Assembly (NCBI GenBank): GCA_018267925.1
Contig: JAFDXO010000126.1
Coordinates: 1-57,913 of the forward strand
Length of the DNA stretch: 57,913 bases
DNA from: Bacteroidota bacterium
GTDB taxonomy: Bacteria; Bacteroidota; Bacteroidia; Chitinophagales; Chitinophagaceae
Direction of reading: 5' to 3'
The position numbers were made by a program, and so were the translations under genes. Of the stretch, positions 12,797 through 21,503 are shown in pieces; positions within the stretch are counted from its first letter, which is position 1; the number at the start of each line of letters is the position of its first letter. The notes beneath the pieces are model-generated. The model was not told the origin of the DNA, ran no database searches, and saw only the letters and a list, made by a program, of their open reading frames with translations.

Positions 12797-14338
12797 TTAT
12801 TTAAGCTTATTATCTTGAAGCCATTCTTCCCATTCGTTTAAGGTTTTTCCTTTTAGTACACGAGGAAATTTGTTCATGGCTCCAACCTTACCTTTGCTTT
12901 TCATGTAGTCATAAAAGGCATGATTAGGAAGCATTGTTACAAATACGTCTTTGAGGGCTGAGGTGCGCTCTACGGCATAATCATCATTTATTTCACACAG
13001 AACTTCGTCTAATGCCTGACGAATATTTTCAGCAGAAACTTTGTTGTCATCACATCCTATATACCAACGATGAGCAAAATAGGTTTCATGTCGAAATCCG
13101 GCAACGGTAAATTCTCGAATAGTTAAGTCAAAACGACGAGAAACGGTTTCTATAGCTTTGTTCATGTTATCCACACTAAGATGTTCACCACACAAGCTTA
13201 GAAATTGTTTAGTACGGCCAACAATAACAATTTCACCTTCCTTAGCGTTTGAAAAACGGATTACATCTCCAATAATATATCGCCATGCTCCTGCGCAAGT
13301 ACTTAACATGACAGCATATTCGGTTTCTTCATCCACTTCATCAATAATTACTGTTTGAGCACCTTGGCGCGGATTGCCGTCTTCATCAAAATTTTGTTCA
13401 TTAAAAGGTACAAACTCATAAAATATCCCATTGTTCAACACAAGTTTGATACCCGCTACATCAGGTCGAGCCTGAAAGCCAAAAGAGCCTTCAGAAGCCA
13501 TATAGGTTTCGATATAGGTAATTTCTTTGCCTAACAGTTTTTTAAAACTATCGCGATATGGCTCAAATGACACGCCTCCATGAATATAGACTGATAAGTT
13601 GGGCCAGATTTCATGAATATGCTTCACCTTATGATATCGGATGATTTCTTCAAACACAATTTGAACCCAAGCCGGAACACCACATACAGTGCCAACATCC
13701 CATTTTCGGGCATTGCGCACAATGAGTTTAATACGGTCTTCCCATTTGGGGCGTTTTGAAATTTTTTGCCCCGGTTTGTAGAAAAAATTAGCAACCCAAC
13801 GTGGCATATTTTTCGCGCTGATACCGCTCATATCGCCTTCATAATATTCTCCTTTTTCAAAAAGAGAAGTGGTGCCGCCCAACATCAGAATTCCTTTTTG
13901 AAAAGCTACCGGAGGCACCTCGAAATCCACCATACTGTACAATTGCTTAAAGCCTACTTTTTTGATGGAGCGAATCATGTCTGATGTTACCGGGATATGC
14001 TTACTTGCTGACTCGGAAGTGCCGGAGCTCAGGGCAAAATATTTCACTTTTCCCGGCCAAGCTACATTTTCCTCACCTTGATGTGATCTGTACCACCATT
14101 CTTTATACATTTCATTATAGGTAAAGATGGGTACTGAATGACGAAAAGCATGTACAAAATCAACTTCTTCGCTTAGCATTTTGCCAAAGCCATAAAATTT
14201 ACCAAATGCAGTGTATTGACCTCGTTCAAGTAATTGCCGAAGTGTGCGCAATTGGTACGTGCGTGGAGTTGCTACACGCGGTGATAATTGCTTTTTGAGA
14301 TGAAGGGATCTTGAAATCAAATTGCCCAACAGTGCCAT
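12797..14338 (-). CDS. GH3-family (auxin-responsive promoter-like) protein
   Basis: A 513-residue protein of the GH3 family, adenylate-forming enzymes related to plant acyl-acid amido synthetases. The nucleotide-binding motifs are ALSSGTSESASKHIPV near residue 100, YMASEGSFGFQ near 280, and the MLSTCAGAWRYIIGDVIRF segment. Bacteroidota commonly carry one copy; its substrate there is not established, and a fatty or aromatic acid is a guess. It is transcribed divergently from dut, with its own promoter at 14400-14425. It is a single gene beside the island's right edge and looks like core genome. Confidence 0.88.
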   Translation of the reverse strand: MALLGNLISRSLHLKKQLSPRVATPRTYQLRTLRQLLERGQYTAFGKFYGFGKMLSEEVDFVHAFRHSVPIFTYNEMYKEWWYRSHQGEENVAWPGKVKYFALSSGTSESASKHIPVTSDMIRSIKKVGFKQLYSMVDFEVPPVAFQKGILMLGGTTSLFEKGEYYEGDMSGISAKNMPRWVANFFYKPGQKISKRPKWEDRIKLIVRNARKWDVGTVCGVPAWVQIVFEEIIRYHKVKHIHEIWPNLSVYIHGGVSFEPYRDSFKKLLGKEITYIETYMASEGSFGFQARPDVAGIKLVLNNGIFYEFVPFNEQNFDEDGNPRQGAQTVIIDEVDEETEYAVMLSTCAGAWRYIIGDVIRFSNAKEGEIVIVGRTKQFLSLCGEHLSVDNMNKAIETVSRRFDLTIREFTVAGFRHETYFAHRWYIGCDDNKVSAENIRQALDEVLCEINDDYAVERTSALKDVFVTMLPNHAFYDYMKSKGKVGAMNKFPRVLKGKTLNEWEEWLQDNKLK

Positions 14339-14399
14339 GCTAAGGATTGTAGTTTTTTATTCGAACGGTGTGTTATGTTTTTCCTAAGGAACAAGCTTG

Positions 14400-14425
14400 C
14401 AAAGGTAAACTTTACCTCGATACAA
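14400..14425 (-). promoter_or_regulatory. Promoter for the GH3 gene
   Basis: On the minus strand TACCTTTG (14407 to 14400) is an exact TAnnTTTG box, with TTG (14425-14423) 15 bp upstream. The start codon lies about 60 bp downstream. Confidence 0.5.
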
Positions 14426-14454
14426 TTGTACTTAAAAGCTGCATGTTCTCTGTT

Positions 14455-14480
14455 TTGTAAACTTCCTATCGCTACCTTTG
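14455..14480 (+). promoter_or_regulatory. Promoter for dut
   Basis: TTG at 14455-14457, a 15-bp spacer and TACCTTTG at 14473-14480. The dut ATG begins only seven bases later, so the transcript may be leaderless or nearly so. Confidence 0.5.
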
Positions 14481-14487
14481 TGCGGCT

Positions 14488-14928
14488 ATGGTTACAAAAG
14501 TTGATATAATTAATCAATCCCCACACGCTTTTCCTGAATATCAAACGGAAGGTGCTGCAGGAATGGACTTGCGTGCTTGGTTGCCTCAATCGGTTGTATT
14601 AAAACCTTTAGAACGAAGGTTGATTCCTACCGGTTTATTCATTGCTTTGCCATCAGGATATGAAGCACAAATCCGCCCTCGTAGCGGTATGGCTATCAAA
14701 AAAGGAATTACTCTGGTCAATACTCCAGGCACTATTGATGCAGATTATCGAGGTGAAATCATGATTCCGGTTATTAATCTTTCATCTGAAAATCAAGAAA
14801 TTGTTGATGGTGAAAGAGTAGCTCAAATGGTCATTGCTCGATACGAAAAAATTGAATGGAATCAATCGGTAGAATTGACAAACACCTTGCGCGGTTCCGG
14901 AGGTTTTGGACATTCCGGGTCGCATTAA
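14488..14928 (+). CDS. dut: dUTP diphosphatase
   Basis: A 146-residue trimeric dUTPase that hydrolyses dUTP to dUMP and pyrophosphate. It keeps uracil out of DNA and supplies dTMP synthesis. All five family motifs are visible: [31 protein letters not shown] (with the catalytic Asp), GERVAQMVI, and the C-terminal [10 protein letters not shown] arm that closes over the substrate. Length is normal. It is the first gene of a plus-strand run with a nucleotidyltransferase, a TPR protein and a DUF4292 protein, an order I recall from other Bacteroidota. Confidence 0.97.
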   Translation: MVTKVDIINQSPHAFPEYQTEGAAGMDLRAWLPQSVVLKPLERRLIPTGLFIALPSGYEAQIRPRSGMAIKKGITLVNTPGTIDADYRGEIMIPVINLSSENQEIVDGERVAQMVIARYEKIEWNQSVELTNTLRGSGGFGHSGSH

Positions 14929-15045
14929 TCAGAATCTATTGTTTTATTTGTTCAACCGGATTTTCAAAACAATCATTATTCCCCTTTTGTAAACAACTAA
15001 TAAAGTAGAAACAACTAACAAAAAACTCCCAACAATCTATATCAA

Positions 15046-16053
15046 ATGAACATTATTATTCCAATGGCGGGTATGGGTAAGCGTATGCGTCCACACACAT
15101 TGACAACAGCAAAGCCTTTAATCCCGATTGCCGGAAAACCAATCGTACAACGATTAGTAGAGGATATAGTAGCCACCAGCAATGAAAAAGTAGATGAAAT
15201 TGCCTTTATAATTGGTCCTAATTTTGGCAAAGAAGTAGAATCTCATTTATGTCAAGTAGCCGAATCATTGGGTGCCATCGGAAAAATATATTATCAACAT
15301 GAAGCATTAGGCACTGCTCATGCTATCCTTTGTGCAGCTGATGCGTTGAAAGGAAATGTTTTTGTGGCCTTTGCAGATACCTTATTTAAAGCCACATTTA
15401 GTATAGACAAAAACAAGGATGCTATTGTGTGGACACAAAAAGTGGACGATCCGACTGCTTTCGGTGTAGTAAAACTTAATGCAGCAAATGAAATTGAGGC
15501 ATTTGTAGAAAAACCTAAAGACTTTGTTTCAGACTTGGCTATCATAGGTGTTTATTATTTCAAAGATGGTGAAAACCTTCGCAATGAATTGCAACGATTA
15601 ATTGACAACGATATCAAAATAAAGGGCGAATATCAGATCACAGATGCTATGGATCACATGCTGAAAAAGGGTGTGAAATTCTATACAGATCAGGTAGCCG
15701 AATGGCTTGATTGTGGAAATAAAGATGCTACCGTTTATACCAACAGTCGCATTCTTTCTATAAAGCAGCAATCAGAACAGTTGGTTCATGCAACAGCAAA
15801 AACTGAAAATGCGGTTATCATAGCTCCCTGCTTTCTAGGGGAAAATGTAGTGATCAGAAATTCTGTTGTCGGCCCAAATGTTTCTTTGGAAGCGGGCGTT
15901 GTAGTTGAGGATTCACGTATAACGAATAGTATAGTTCAGGCTCACAGTACCATTAAAAACGCCAGATTCGACAACTCGCTGATAGGCAAACACGTTGTGT
16001 ATGTCCATCAAGCTGAAGACCTAAGTTTAGGCGACTTTTCTACCAAACAATGA
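15046..16053 (+). CDS. Sugar-phosphate nucleotidyltransferase with beta-helix tail
   Basis: A 335-residue NTP-transferase of the RmlA/GlmU type. The pyrophosphorylase motif is IIPMAGMGKRMRPHT, followed by KPLIPIAGKPIVQ. FVAFADTLF holds a metal-binding Asp and FVEKPKD is the usual sugar-binding segment. After about residue 245 hexapeptide-type repeats appear (APCFLGENVVIRNSVVGPN), giving a left-handed beta-helix as in two-domain enzymes. It is longer than classical RmlA. It probably makes a dTDP- or UDP-sugar from a sugar 1-phosphate; the exact substrate cannot be read off. Its last four bases overlap the start of the next gene. Confidence 0.88.
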   Translation: MNIIIPMAGMGKRMRPHTLTTAKPLIPIAGKPIVQRLVEDIVATSNEKVDEIAFIIGPNFGKEVESHLCQVAESLGAIGKIYYQHEALGTAHAILCAADALKGNVFVAFADTLFKATFSIDKNKDAIVWTQKVDDPTAFGVVKLNAANEIEAFVEKPKDFVSDLAIIGVYYFKDGENLRNELQRLIDNDIKIKGEYQITDAMDHMLKKGVKFYTDQVAEWLDCGNKDATVYTNSRILSIKQQSEQLVHATAKTENAVIIAPCFLGENVVIRNSVVGPNVSLEAGVVVEDSRITNSIVQAHSTIKNARFDNSLIGKHVVYVHQAEDLSLGDFSTKQ

Positions 16054-17783
16054 TGCACCAAATTTTTCGCCTAATATCAGTTAGTGCTGTTTGTCTATTT
16101 TCACAATCGGCATCTTCACAAGTTGTTCATTCACCTATTCCCGATCGGGCTACAAAGGCTATGGCTACTTATGTTGATGCCATCAAAGCTCGAATTTTAG
16201 ACGACCCTAAAAAAGAAGAAAGTAACCTTTTGGAGGTGATTGCTTTGCAACCGGATGAAGCAGCCCCACACTACGATTTGGCGAGACTTTACAAAGATCA
16301 AAAAAAATCTGAGTTAGCTGAAGAGCAGATCAAGAAGGCTATTGCACTCGATGGAAACAACCCATGGTATCAAGTTGTTTATGCTGAAATCCTTCAATCG
16401 CGAAATAAATTTGAACAAGCAGCTGATGCCTATCGCGAACTGGCTAAAAAATCAAAATTCAACCAGGAGTATATTCTACAAGCGATTCAACTTTATGCAG
16501 CAGCTAATCAATTTAAACCTGCTATCGAACTGATAGATCAACTCCAAAAACAGGTAGTAGATGGCGATGATCGTTCAAACTTTTTGTTGTTTCAAAAACA
16601 ACAAATGTATCTGAAGCTAAATGATCTTACTAAAGCCATAGAAGCTGCCAAACAACTCATCAGCAATAACCCGAACGATGGTAAATACTACAACAACTTG
16701 GCTGAGCTTTATACCAACAACAATCAGATTGACAGGGCTTATGAATTGTATTTGCAAGCAGTAAAACAATTGCCGAATGACCCCGATATTCAATATGGAA
16801 TGGCACAACTCTATAAAGAGAAAAAGGACTTGACTCACTATGACGAGTACATGTATAAAGCCATTCTAAATCCCGATTTTGACGAAGAAACCCAAACGTC
16901 TGCATTAGTTTCTTATCTTCAGGAATTAGCCACAGACTCGGTTAGAAAGCAAAGTAAAAGTATTGATATCACCTCTCGGGTAGTTCAATTACATCCGCAG
17001 AGTGCTACTTTAGCTAATGTGTATGGAGAAGTGTTGCTTGACAATAATAAACCGGACAGTGCTCGAACTGCTTTTAAAAAAGCTGTTGCCTTAGACCCTT
17101 CCCGTTATGTGGCTTGGCAACGCCTAATGTTTAGTTATACCGATAGCAAAGATGCGGATTCATTGATTCGCTATTCAGAAAAAGCCTTACGCTATTTTCC
17201 CAATCAAGCGGTTGTTCATTATCTAAACGGCATTGGCTATTTTAATAAGAAAGAATATCCGCAAGCCATCAAAGCCCTAAACCATGCCATTGAATTTCAG
17301 CCGGAAGATAACAAAGCCTTGTTGGGAGACATGAATTCAATGTTGGGTGATATTTATCATGCCGCAGGAAAGACACATGAGTCAGACAGTGCTTATGATA
17401 AAGCCATTGCGCTAAATCCTAAAAATGCAAGTGCATTAAACAATTATGCTTATTACCTTTCATTGCGAGGCGTAAGATTGGAAGAGGCAGAGCGGATGTC
17501 GAAAAAGTCTTTAGAACTTCGTCCGAATGAAGCAACCTTTATGGATACCTATGGTTGGGTTTTGTACAAACAAGGTAAATTAGAATTAGCCAAAGACTAT
17601 ATTTTAAAAGCCATCAGCCATAATCCAGATGCAGATGGAACGGTGTGGGAACATTTGGGTGATGTGTATTTTAAATTAGGTGATGTAGATAAAGCAGTCG
17701 AGAGTTGGAAAAAGGCAAAGGCAAAAGGAGCAGAAAACTTAAAAATTGACAAAAAAATTTCTGATAGAAAAATTTATGAATAG
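16050..17783 (+). CDS. Exported tetratricopeptide-repeat protein
   Basis: A 577-residue protein with a signal peptide (residues 1-23, ending SASSQ) and at least ten TPR units spread over residues 40-560. Clear units include NPWYQVVYAEILQSRNKF, DGKYYNNLAELYTNNNQI and DGTVWEHLGDVYFKLGDV. TPR arrays are protein-binding scaffolds; it should act in the periplasm or at the outer membrane. It overlaps the upstream gene by 4 bp and the downstream DUF4292 gene by 8 bp, so the three are translationally coupled. Confidence 0.88.
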   Translation: MMHQIFRLISVSAVCLFSQSASSQVVHSPIPDRATKAMATYVDAIKARILDDPKKEESNLLEVIALQPDEAAPHYDLARLYKDQKKSELAEEQIKKAIALDGNNPWYQVVYAEILQSRNKFEQAADAYRELAKKSKFNQEYILQAIQLYAAANQFKPAIELIDQLQKQVVDGDDRSNFLLFQKQQMYLKLNDLTKAIEAAKQLISNNPNDGKYYNNLAELYTNNNQIDRAYELYLQAVKQLPNDPDIQYGMAQLYKEKKDLTHYDEYMYKAILNPDFDEETQTSALVSYLQELATDSVRKQSKSIDITSRVVQLHPQSATLANVYGEVLLDNNKPDSARTAFKKAVALDPSRYVAWQRLMFSYTDSKDADSLIRYSEKALRYFPNQAVVHYLNGIGYFNKKEYPQAIKALNHAIEFQPEDNKALLGDMNSMLGDIYHAAGKTHESDSAYDKAIALNPKNASALNNYAYYLSLRGVRLEEAERMSKKSLELRPNEATFMDTYGWVLYKQGKLELAKDYILKAISHNPDADGTVWEHLGDVYFKLGDVDKAVESWKKAKAKGAENLKIDKKISDRKIYE

Positions 17784-18633
17784 AGGTTTATGGCTTGTTT
17801 TCTTTATTTGCTTTGTCACTGTTTCGCAATCATCTTGTATTTTATTGCGCAAGGTTAAGCCACATCATAAATTGGCGAAACACGTTTCTACACCGGTTTT
17901 AACCACACCAACCATAAATACAATTGTAAAAGCAGATTCTGTTGCCGGTGTGGATGAAAAGGCATCACTGATGCAGATGTTGACTGCTTGGTGGCAAAAA
18001 AGCCCTACTTATTCCAGCTTTACGGCAAAAGCAAAAATGCGCTATGAAGGTCAAGGACAAAAACAAGAATTTACAACCTTGTTTCGTATCAAAAGAAATG
18101 AAGTGATCTGGGCTTCTGTAACCGCTTTGGGGGGCGTGGTGCAAGTAGCACGAGTTTATATAACGCCGGATAGCCTGAAGTTGATTAACTACCTGAATCG
18201 AGAAGTCATGCTTATGTCGTTTAAGGACGCAGCAAAAGTCTTACCTGTACCAGCAGATTTTGTTACCCTTCAAAATTTGGTGTTGGGCGGAGCCTTGAAA
18301 ACGGACGGAAATGCAATTAGTGCGGCTTCGCTTGCTAATTTCTACTCTCTGGAAGTAGCAGACAGCAATTCAGTTCAACAGCTTAATTTTTTAAAATCAG
18401 ACAGCACCTTAAATACCATTCAACTTCGATCCGTTCAAACCGGAGGTCCATCGGGCAGCATCAGCTTTTCTGATTATCTTCCCTTTGGTGAAAGAAAATT
18501 TTCAATGACCAGAAATATCAGTGTGGTCAATGCCGGTGAACAACATTTGCTTGATATCAACTTTATCAAAGCAGATTTTGATCAGCCCATTGATTTCCCA
18601 TTTACGGTTCCTAAAAATTATACTCAGAAATAA
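17776..18633 (+). CDS. DUF4292 lipoprotein-like protein
   Basis: About 285 residues. The start chosen (17776) gives a clean signal sequence ending in SQSSC, so Cys21 is a possible lipidation site. The longer frame from 17746 would add ten residues ahead of it. The body (AWWQKSPTYSSFTAKAKMRYEG, then FRIKRNEVIWASVTALGG) has the look of the DUF4292 family, which resembles LolA/LolB-type half-barrels. That resemblance is family knowledge recalled, not computed. It overlaps the TPR gene by 8 bp. In several relatives a peptidoglycan peptidase gene follows; here a sugar-nucleotide cassette does. Confidence 0.8.
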   Translation: MNRGLWLVFFICFVTVSQSSCILLRKVKPHHKLAKHVSTPVLTTPTINTIVKADSVAGVDEKASLMQMLTAWWQKSPTYSSFTAKAKMRYEGQGQKQEFTTLFRIKRNEVIWASVTALGGVVQVARVYITPDSLKLINYLNREVMLMSFKDAAKVLPVPADFVTLQNLVLGGALKTDGNAISAASLANFYSLEVADSNSVQQLNFLKSDSTLNTIQLRSVQTGGPSGSISFSDYLPFGERKFSMTRNISVVNAGEQHLLDINFIKADFDQPIDFPFTVPKNYTQK

Positions 18634-18684
18634 TGGTGCTTCAATACTGTTTAAATTTGCAATACGCTCAAAGATAAAATTTTT

Positions 18685-19458
18685 ATGAAGGTTGTCATTT
18701 TTGCCGGTGGGCGTGGTACTCGTATTTCTGAAGAGTCATCTTTGCGGCCCAAACCCATGATTGAAATTGGAGGAAAGCCAATTCTGTGGCATATCATGAA
18801 GATATACGCTGCCTTTGGGCACACTGATTTTATTATTTGCCTCGGCTATAAAGGATGGATGATTAAAGAGTATTTTGTCAACTACTTTTTGCATAATGCA
18901 GATGTAACCGTAGATCTTTCAAATAATTCTCTTCAAGTTCATCATAATAATGCAGAGCCTTTTAAAGTGTCATTGATAGACACCGGATTGGACACCATGA
19001 CAGCCGGACGTTTGAAACGCGTGCTTCCTTATGTTGGTAACGAACGATTCATGCTTACTTATGGAGATGGTGTGAGCAATGTGAATTTAGATGATTTGTT
19101 GGCTTTTCATCAATCTCATGGGAAAGTGTGTACCATGACCGCCATACAAGCTACAAGCCGTTTTGGAGTTATAAAAATGGAAGATAGTGGTCAAATTGAA
19201 CGATTTGAAGAAAAGCCCGCTGACAGTGGCACATGGATTAACGGTGGTTTCTTTATTGTAGAACCAGAAATATCAAACTATTTGAAATCGGATGCAGATG
19301 ATGTGATGTGGGAAAGACAACCCATGGATGATTTAGCAAAAGAAGGTCAAATAGCAGCCTTTAAACACCATGATTTTTGGAAGTGTATGGACACCTTGCG
19401 CGATAAAGAAGAACTGGAACATTTATGGCAAAATCAGCCGCTATGGAAACGCTGGTAA
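18685..19458 (+). CDS. rfbF: Glucose-1-phosphate cytidylyltransferase
   Basis: A 257-residue enzyme making CDP-glucose from CTP and glucose 1-phosphate, the first step to CDP-linked dideoxy sugars and related residues of surface polysaccharides. Motifs are FAGGRGTRISEES, KPMIEIGGKPILWHIMKIY, LTYGDGVSNV (metal Asp), FEEKP, WINGGFFI and FWKCMDTLRD. These match RfbF closely in both content and length. TAAATTTG at 18652-18659 is a possible -7 box. It begins the cassette rfbF-rfbG-rfbC. Confidence 0.95.
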   Translation: MKVVIFAGGRGTRISEESSLRPKPMIEIGGKPILWHIMKIYAAFGHTDFIICLGYKGWMIKEYFVNYFLHNADVTVDLSNNSLQVHHNNAEPFKVSLIDTGLDTMTAGRLKRVLPYVGNERFMLTYGDGVSNVNLDDLLAFHQSHGKVCTMTAIQATSRFGVIKMEDSGQIERFEEKPADSGTWINGGFFIVEPEISNYLKSDADDVMWERQPMDDLAKEGQIAAFKHHDFWKCMDTLRDKEELEHLWQNQPLWKRW

Positions 19459-19537
19459 TTACTCCAAAAATCATATTGATGAACCATAGATAGCTCATCT
19501 CCGCTCAGTTGTAAATGGAATACATGATTCACTAACT

Positions 19538-20629
19538 ATGCTTATGCAAGATTTATTAAAACAAACCTTTGCCGGAAAGCGGGTTTTCCTAACCGGACAC
19601 ACCGGATTTAAAGGTGCATGGATGCTACAAATTCTTTCGTGGTTAGGGGCTGATGTAAAGGGATATTCTTTAGCACCGGAAAAACCCTGCGATTTATATA
19701 ATCAAATTGATGGCGATAAGCTTTGCTATGCATCCATCATGGCGGATATCAGAGATTTTCATGCCGTTCAAGGTGAATTGATTCGCTTTGAACCTCATTT
19801 TGTTTTTCATCTGGCAGCCCAATCTTTAGTGAAGCGAAGCTATGAAGAGCCGGTAGAAACCTTTGCTGTAAACGCTATGGGAACTGCCCATGTTCTGCAG
19901 GCCTTGCGTGGTTTGTCTGGGGCATGTGTTGGAGTGATGGTAACAACAGATAAAGTGTATGAAAATCCCGAACGGGGTATTCCTTTTATAGAAACAGATA
20001 ATTTAGGAGGCTATGATCCATATAGTGCAAGTAAGGCAGCAACTGAAATAGTTATTGACTCTTATCGGCGTTCCTTTTTTCATCCTGATAATTACACTTC
20101 ACATCTGAAGTCCATCGCAGCAGCAAGAGCAGGTAATGTAATAGGTGGCGGTGATTATTCAGACGATAGAATAGTGCCGGATATTGTTAGAGCTATTGAT
20201 CGTGGAGAGTCGGTTACACTTCGTAACCCTAAGTCTATTCGCCCTTGGCAGCATGTATTGGAACCACTCGGAGCCTATTTACTTTTAGCAGCCAAAATGG
20301 GGCAAGACCCAGTACGATTTTCTACGGCTTTCAATTTCGGACCTCAACCGGCTGATGAAAAGTCTGTAGAGGCATTGACACAATCTTTTTTAAAAGCCTT
20401 TGGTTGTGAAAACCAATATAAAATTCACGAATCGCCTCATAACGTTCACGAAGCAAATCTGTTGTTGCTGGATAGTAGTAAAGCTAAAAATGAATTAGGT
20501 TGGCAACCAAAGCTAAATGCTGGACAGGCAATTGATTGGGCAGCTAATTGGTATGCGGATCAGCATCGGACTGCATCCGAAAAATGTATGGAACAAATCG
20601 TAGCATACTTTGAAACAAATGAAGCATGA
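19538..20629 (+). CDS. rfbG: CDP-glucose 4,6-dehydratase
   Basis: A 363-residue short-chain dehydrogenase/reductase that converts CDP-glucose to CDP-4-dehydro-6-deoxyglucose. The NAD motif is FLTGHTGFKGAW, the catalytic region has VTTDKVYEN and YDPYSASKAATE (Tyr and Lys of YxxxK), and RAGNVIGGGDYS and RPWQHVLEPLGAYL are typical of RfbG. The start could equally be the ATG at 19544. Its end overlaps the next start by four bases. The dehydratase product is used by several branches; the enzymes of the dideoxy branch (RfbH) are not in view. Confidence 0.95.
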   Translation: MLMQDLLKQTFAGKRVFLTGHTGFKGAWMLQILSWLGADVKGYSLAPEKPCDLYNQIDGDKLCYASIMADIRDFHAVQGELIRFEPHFVFHLAAQSLVKRSYEEPVETFAVNAMGTAHVLQALRGLSGACVGVMVTTDKVYENPERGIPFIETDNLGGYDPYSASKAATEIVIDSYRRSFFHPDNYTSHLKSIAAARAGNVIGGGDYSDDRIVPDIVRAIDRGESVTLRNPKSIRPWQHVLEPLGAYLLLAAKMGQDPVRFSTAFNFGPQPADEKSVEALTQSFLKAFGCENQYKIHESPHNVHEANLLLLDSSKAKNELGWQPKLNAGQAIDWAANWYADQHRTASEKCMEQIVAYFETNEA

Positions 20630-21159
20630 ATATTGAAAAGTTAGTAAATGGAGCAGCACTCATTGAGTTTCCTTCGTTCTTTGATCACCGTGGTTCTTTT
20701 GTAAAAGCTTTTCACAACAGTAGCTTAGTTAATGCAGGCATTCATTTTCAATTAAAAGAAAGCTATTTTTCCTATTCACAAAAAGATGTGATTCGTGGAA
20801 TGCACTTTCAATTGCCGCCTCACCAACATGCAAAAATTGTTTTCTGTCCACAAGGTGCCATTTTGGACGTTATGGTTGATTTGAGAAAACAGTCTCCAAC
20901 ATTTGGGCAATGCTTGGCTCAAGTACTATCTCAAGAAAATCATAAAGCTTTTTATATTCCCGAAGGGTTCGCACACGGCTTTAAAGCACTCACGGAGAAT
21001 GCTCTTACATACTATTTAGTATCGTCAGAGTATGACAATCTGAGTGATACTGGCGTGCGTTTTGATTCAATTGATTTTGATTGGCAAGTAGAACAACCGA
21101 TTCTTTCTACACGCGATTTGTCTTTTGTTTCATTAGAAGAATTTCAAAGCCCCTTTTAG
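20626..21159 (+). CDS. rfbC: RmlC-like sugar-nucleotide 3,5-epimerase
   Basis: A 177-residue cupin epimerase of the dTDP-4-dehydrorhamnose 3,5-epimerase family. DHRGSFVKAFH, RGMHFQLPPHQHAK (catalytic His), DVMVDLRKQSPTFGQ and IPEGFAHGFKAL (with the Tyr region LTYYLVSSEY) are conserved. Coupled to rfbG by a 4-bp overlap, it more probably epimerises the CDP-sugar product than a dTDP sugar; the family is known to act on both. It is the last gene of the cassette. Confidence 0.88.
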   Translation: MNIEKLVNGAALIEFPSFFDHRGSFVKAFHNSSLVNAGIHFQLKESYFSYSQKDVIRGMHFQLPPHQHAKIVFCPQGAILDVMVDLRKQSPTFGQCLAQVLSQENHKAFYIPEGFAHGFKALTENALTYYLVSSEYDNLSDTGVRFDSIDFDWQVEQPILSTRDLSFVSLEEFQSPF

Positions 21160-21424
21160 TTTTGATATCGAATTTAGCTTGAAAGCTATTGAAGCAAAAT
21201 CTGATTAGGCTAATATTGCTGGCGAAAATTGATAAAAACCTTTCCTGCATAAAATTCAGTCCTTCTTTGAAAATAAAAGGAGTGTCTGCTTTTTTAATAG
21301 ATTCGATTGTCTTAAAAAACCAACAACAGTTTGTATTAAGATAGTGTATTCACAAGGGTAGGGGTATTCCAATTCAGATCTCTTGTTCTCTCTTCATTTT
21401 CATGATTGACATAACTTCAATTGA

Positions 21425-21458
21425 AAAAGCCCGACCACCAAAAGTAGTCGGGGCTTTT
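21425..21458. terminator. Terminator between convergent genes
   Basis: AAAAGCCCGACCA and TAGTCGGGGCTTTT form an imperfect stem with a short loop between the 3' ends of the epimerase (+) and the E2 gene (-). Its T/A-rich ends allow use in both directions. In the rest of 21160-21503 I see no gene. Confidence 0.7.
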
Positions 21459-21503
21459 AAAAGATTAATCAGTACAAAAAATTATGTAAAGATGGTTGTT
21501 CAA

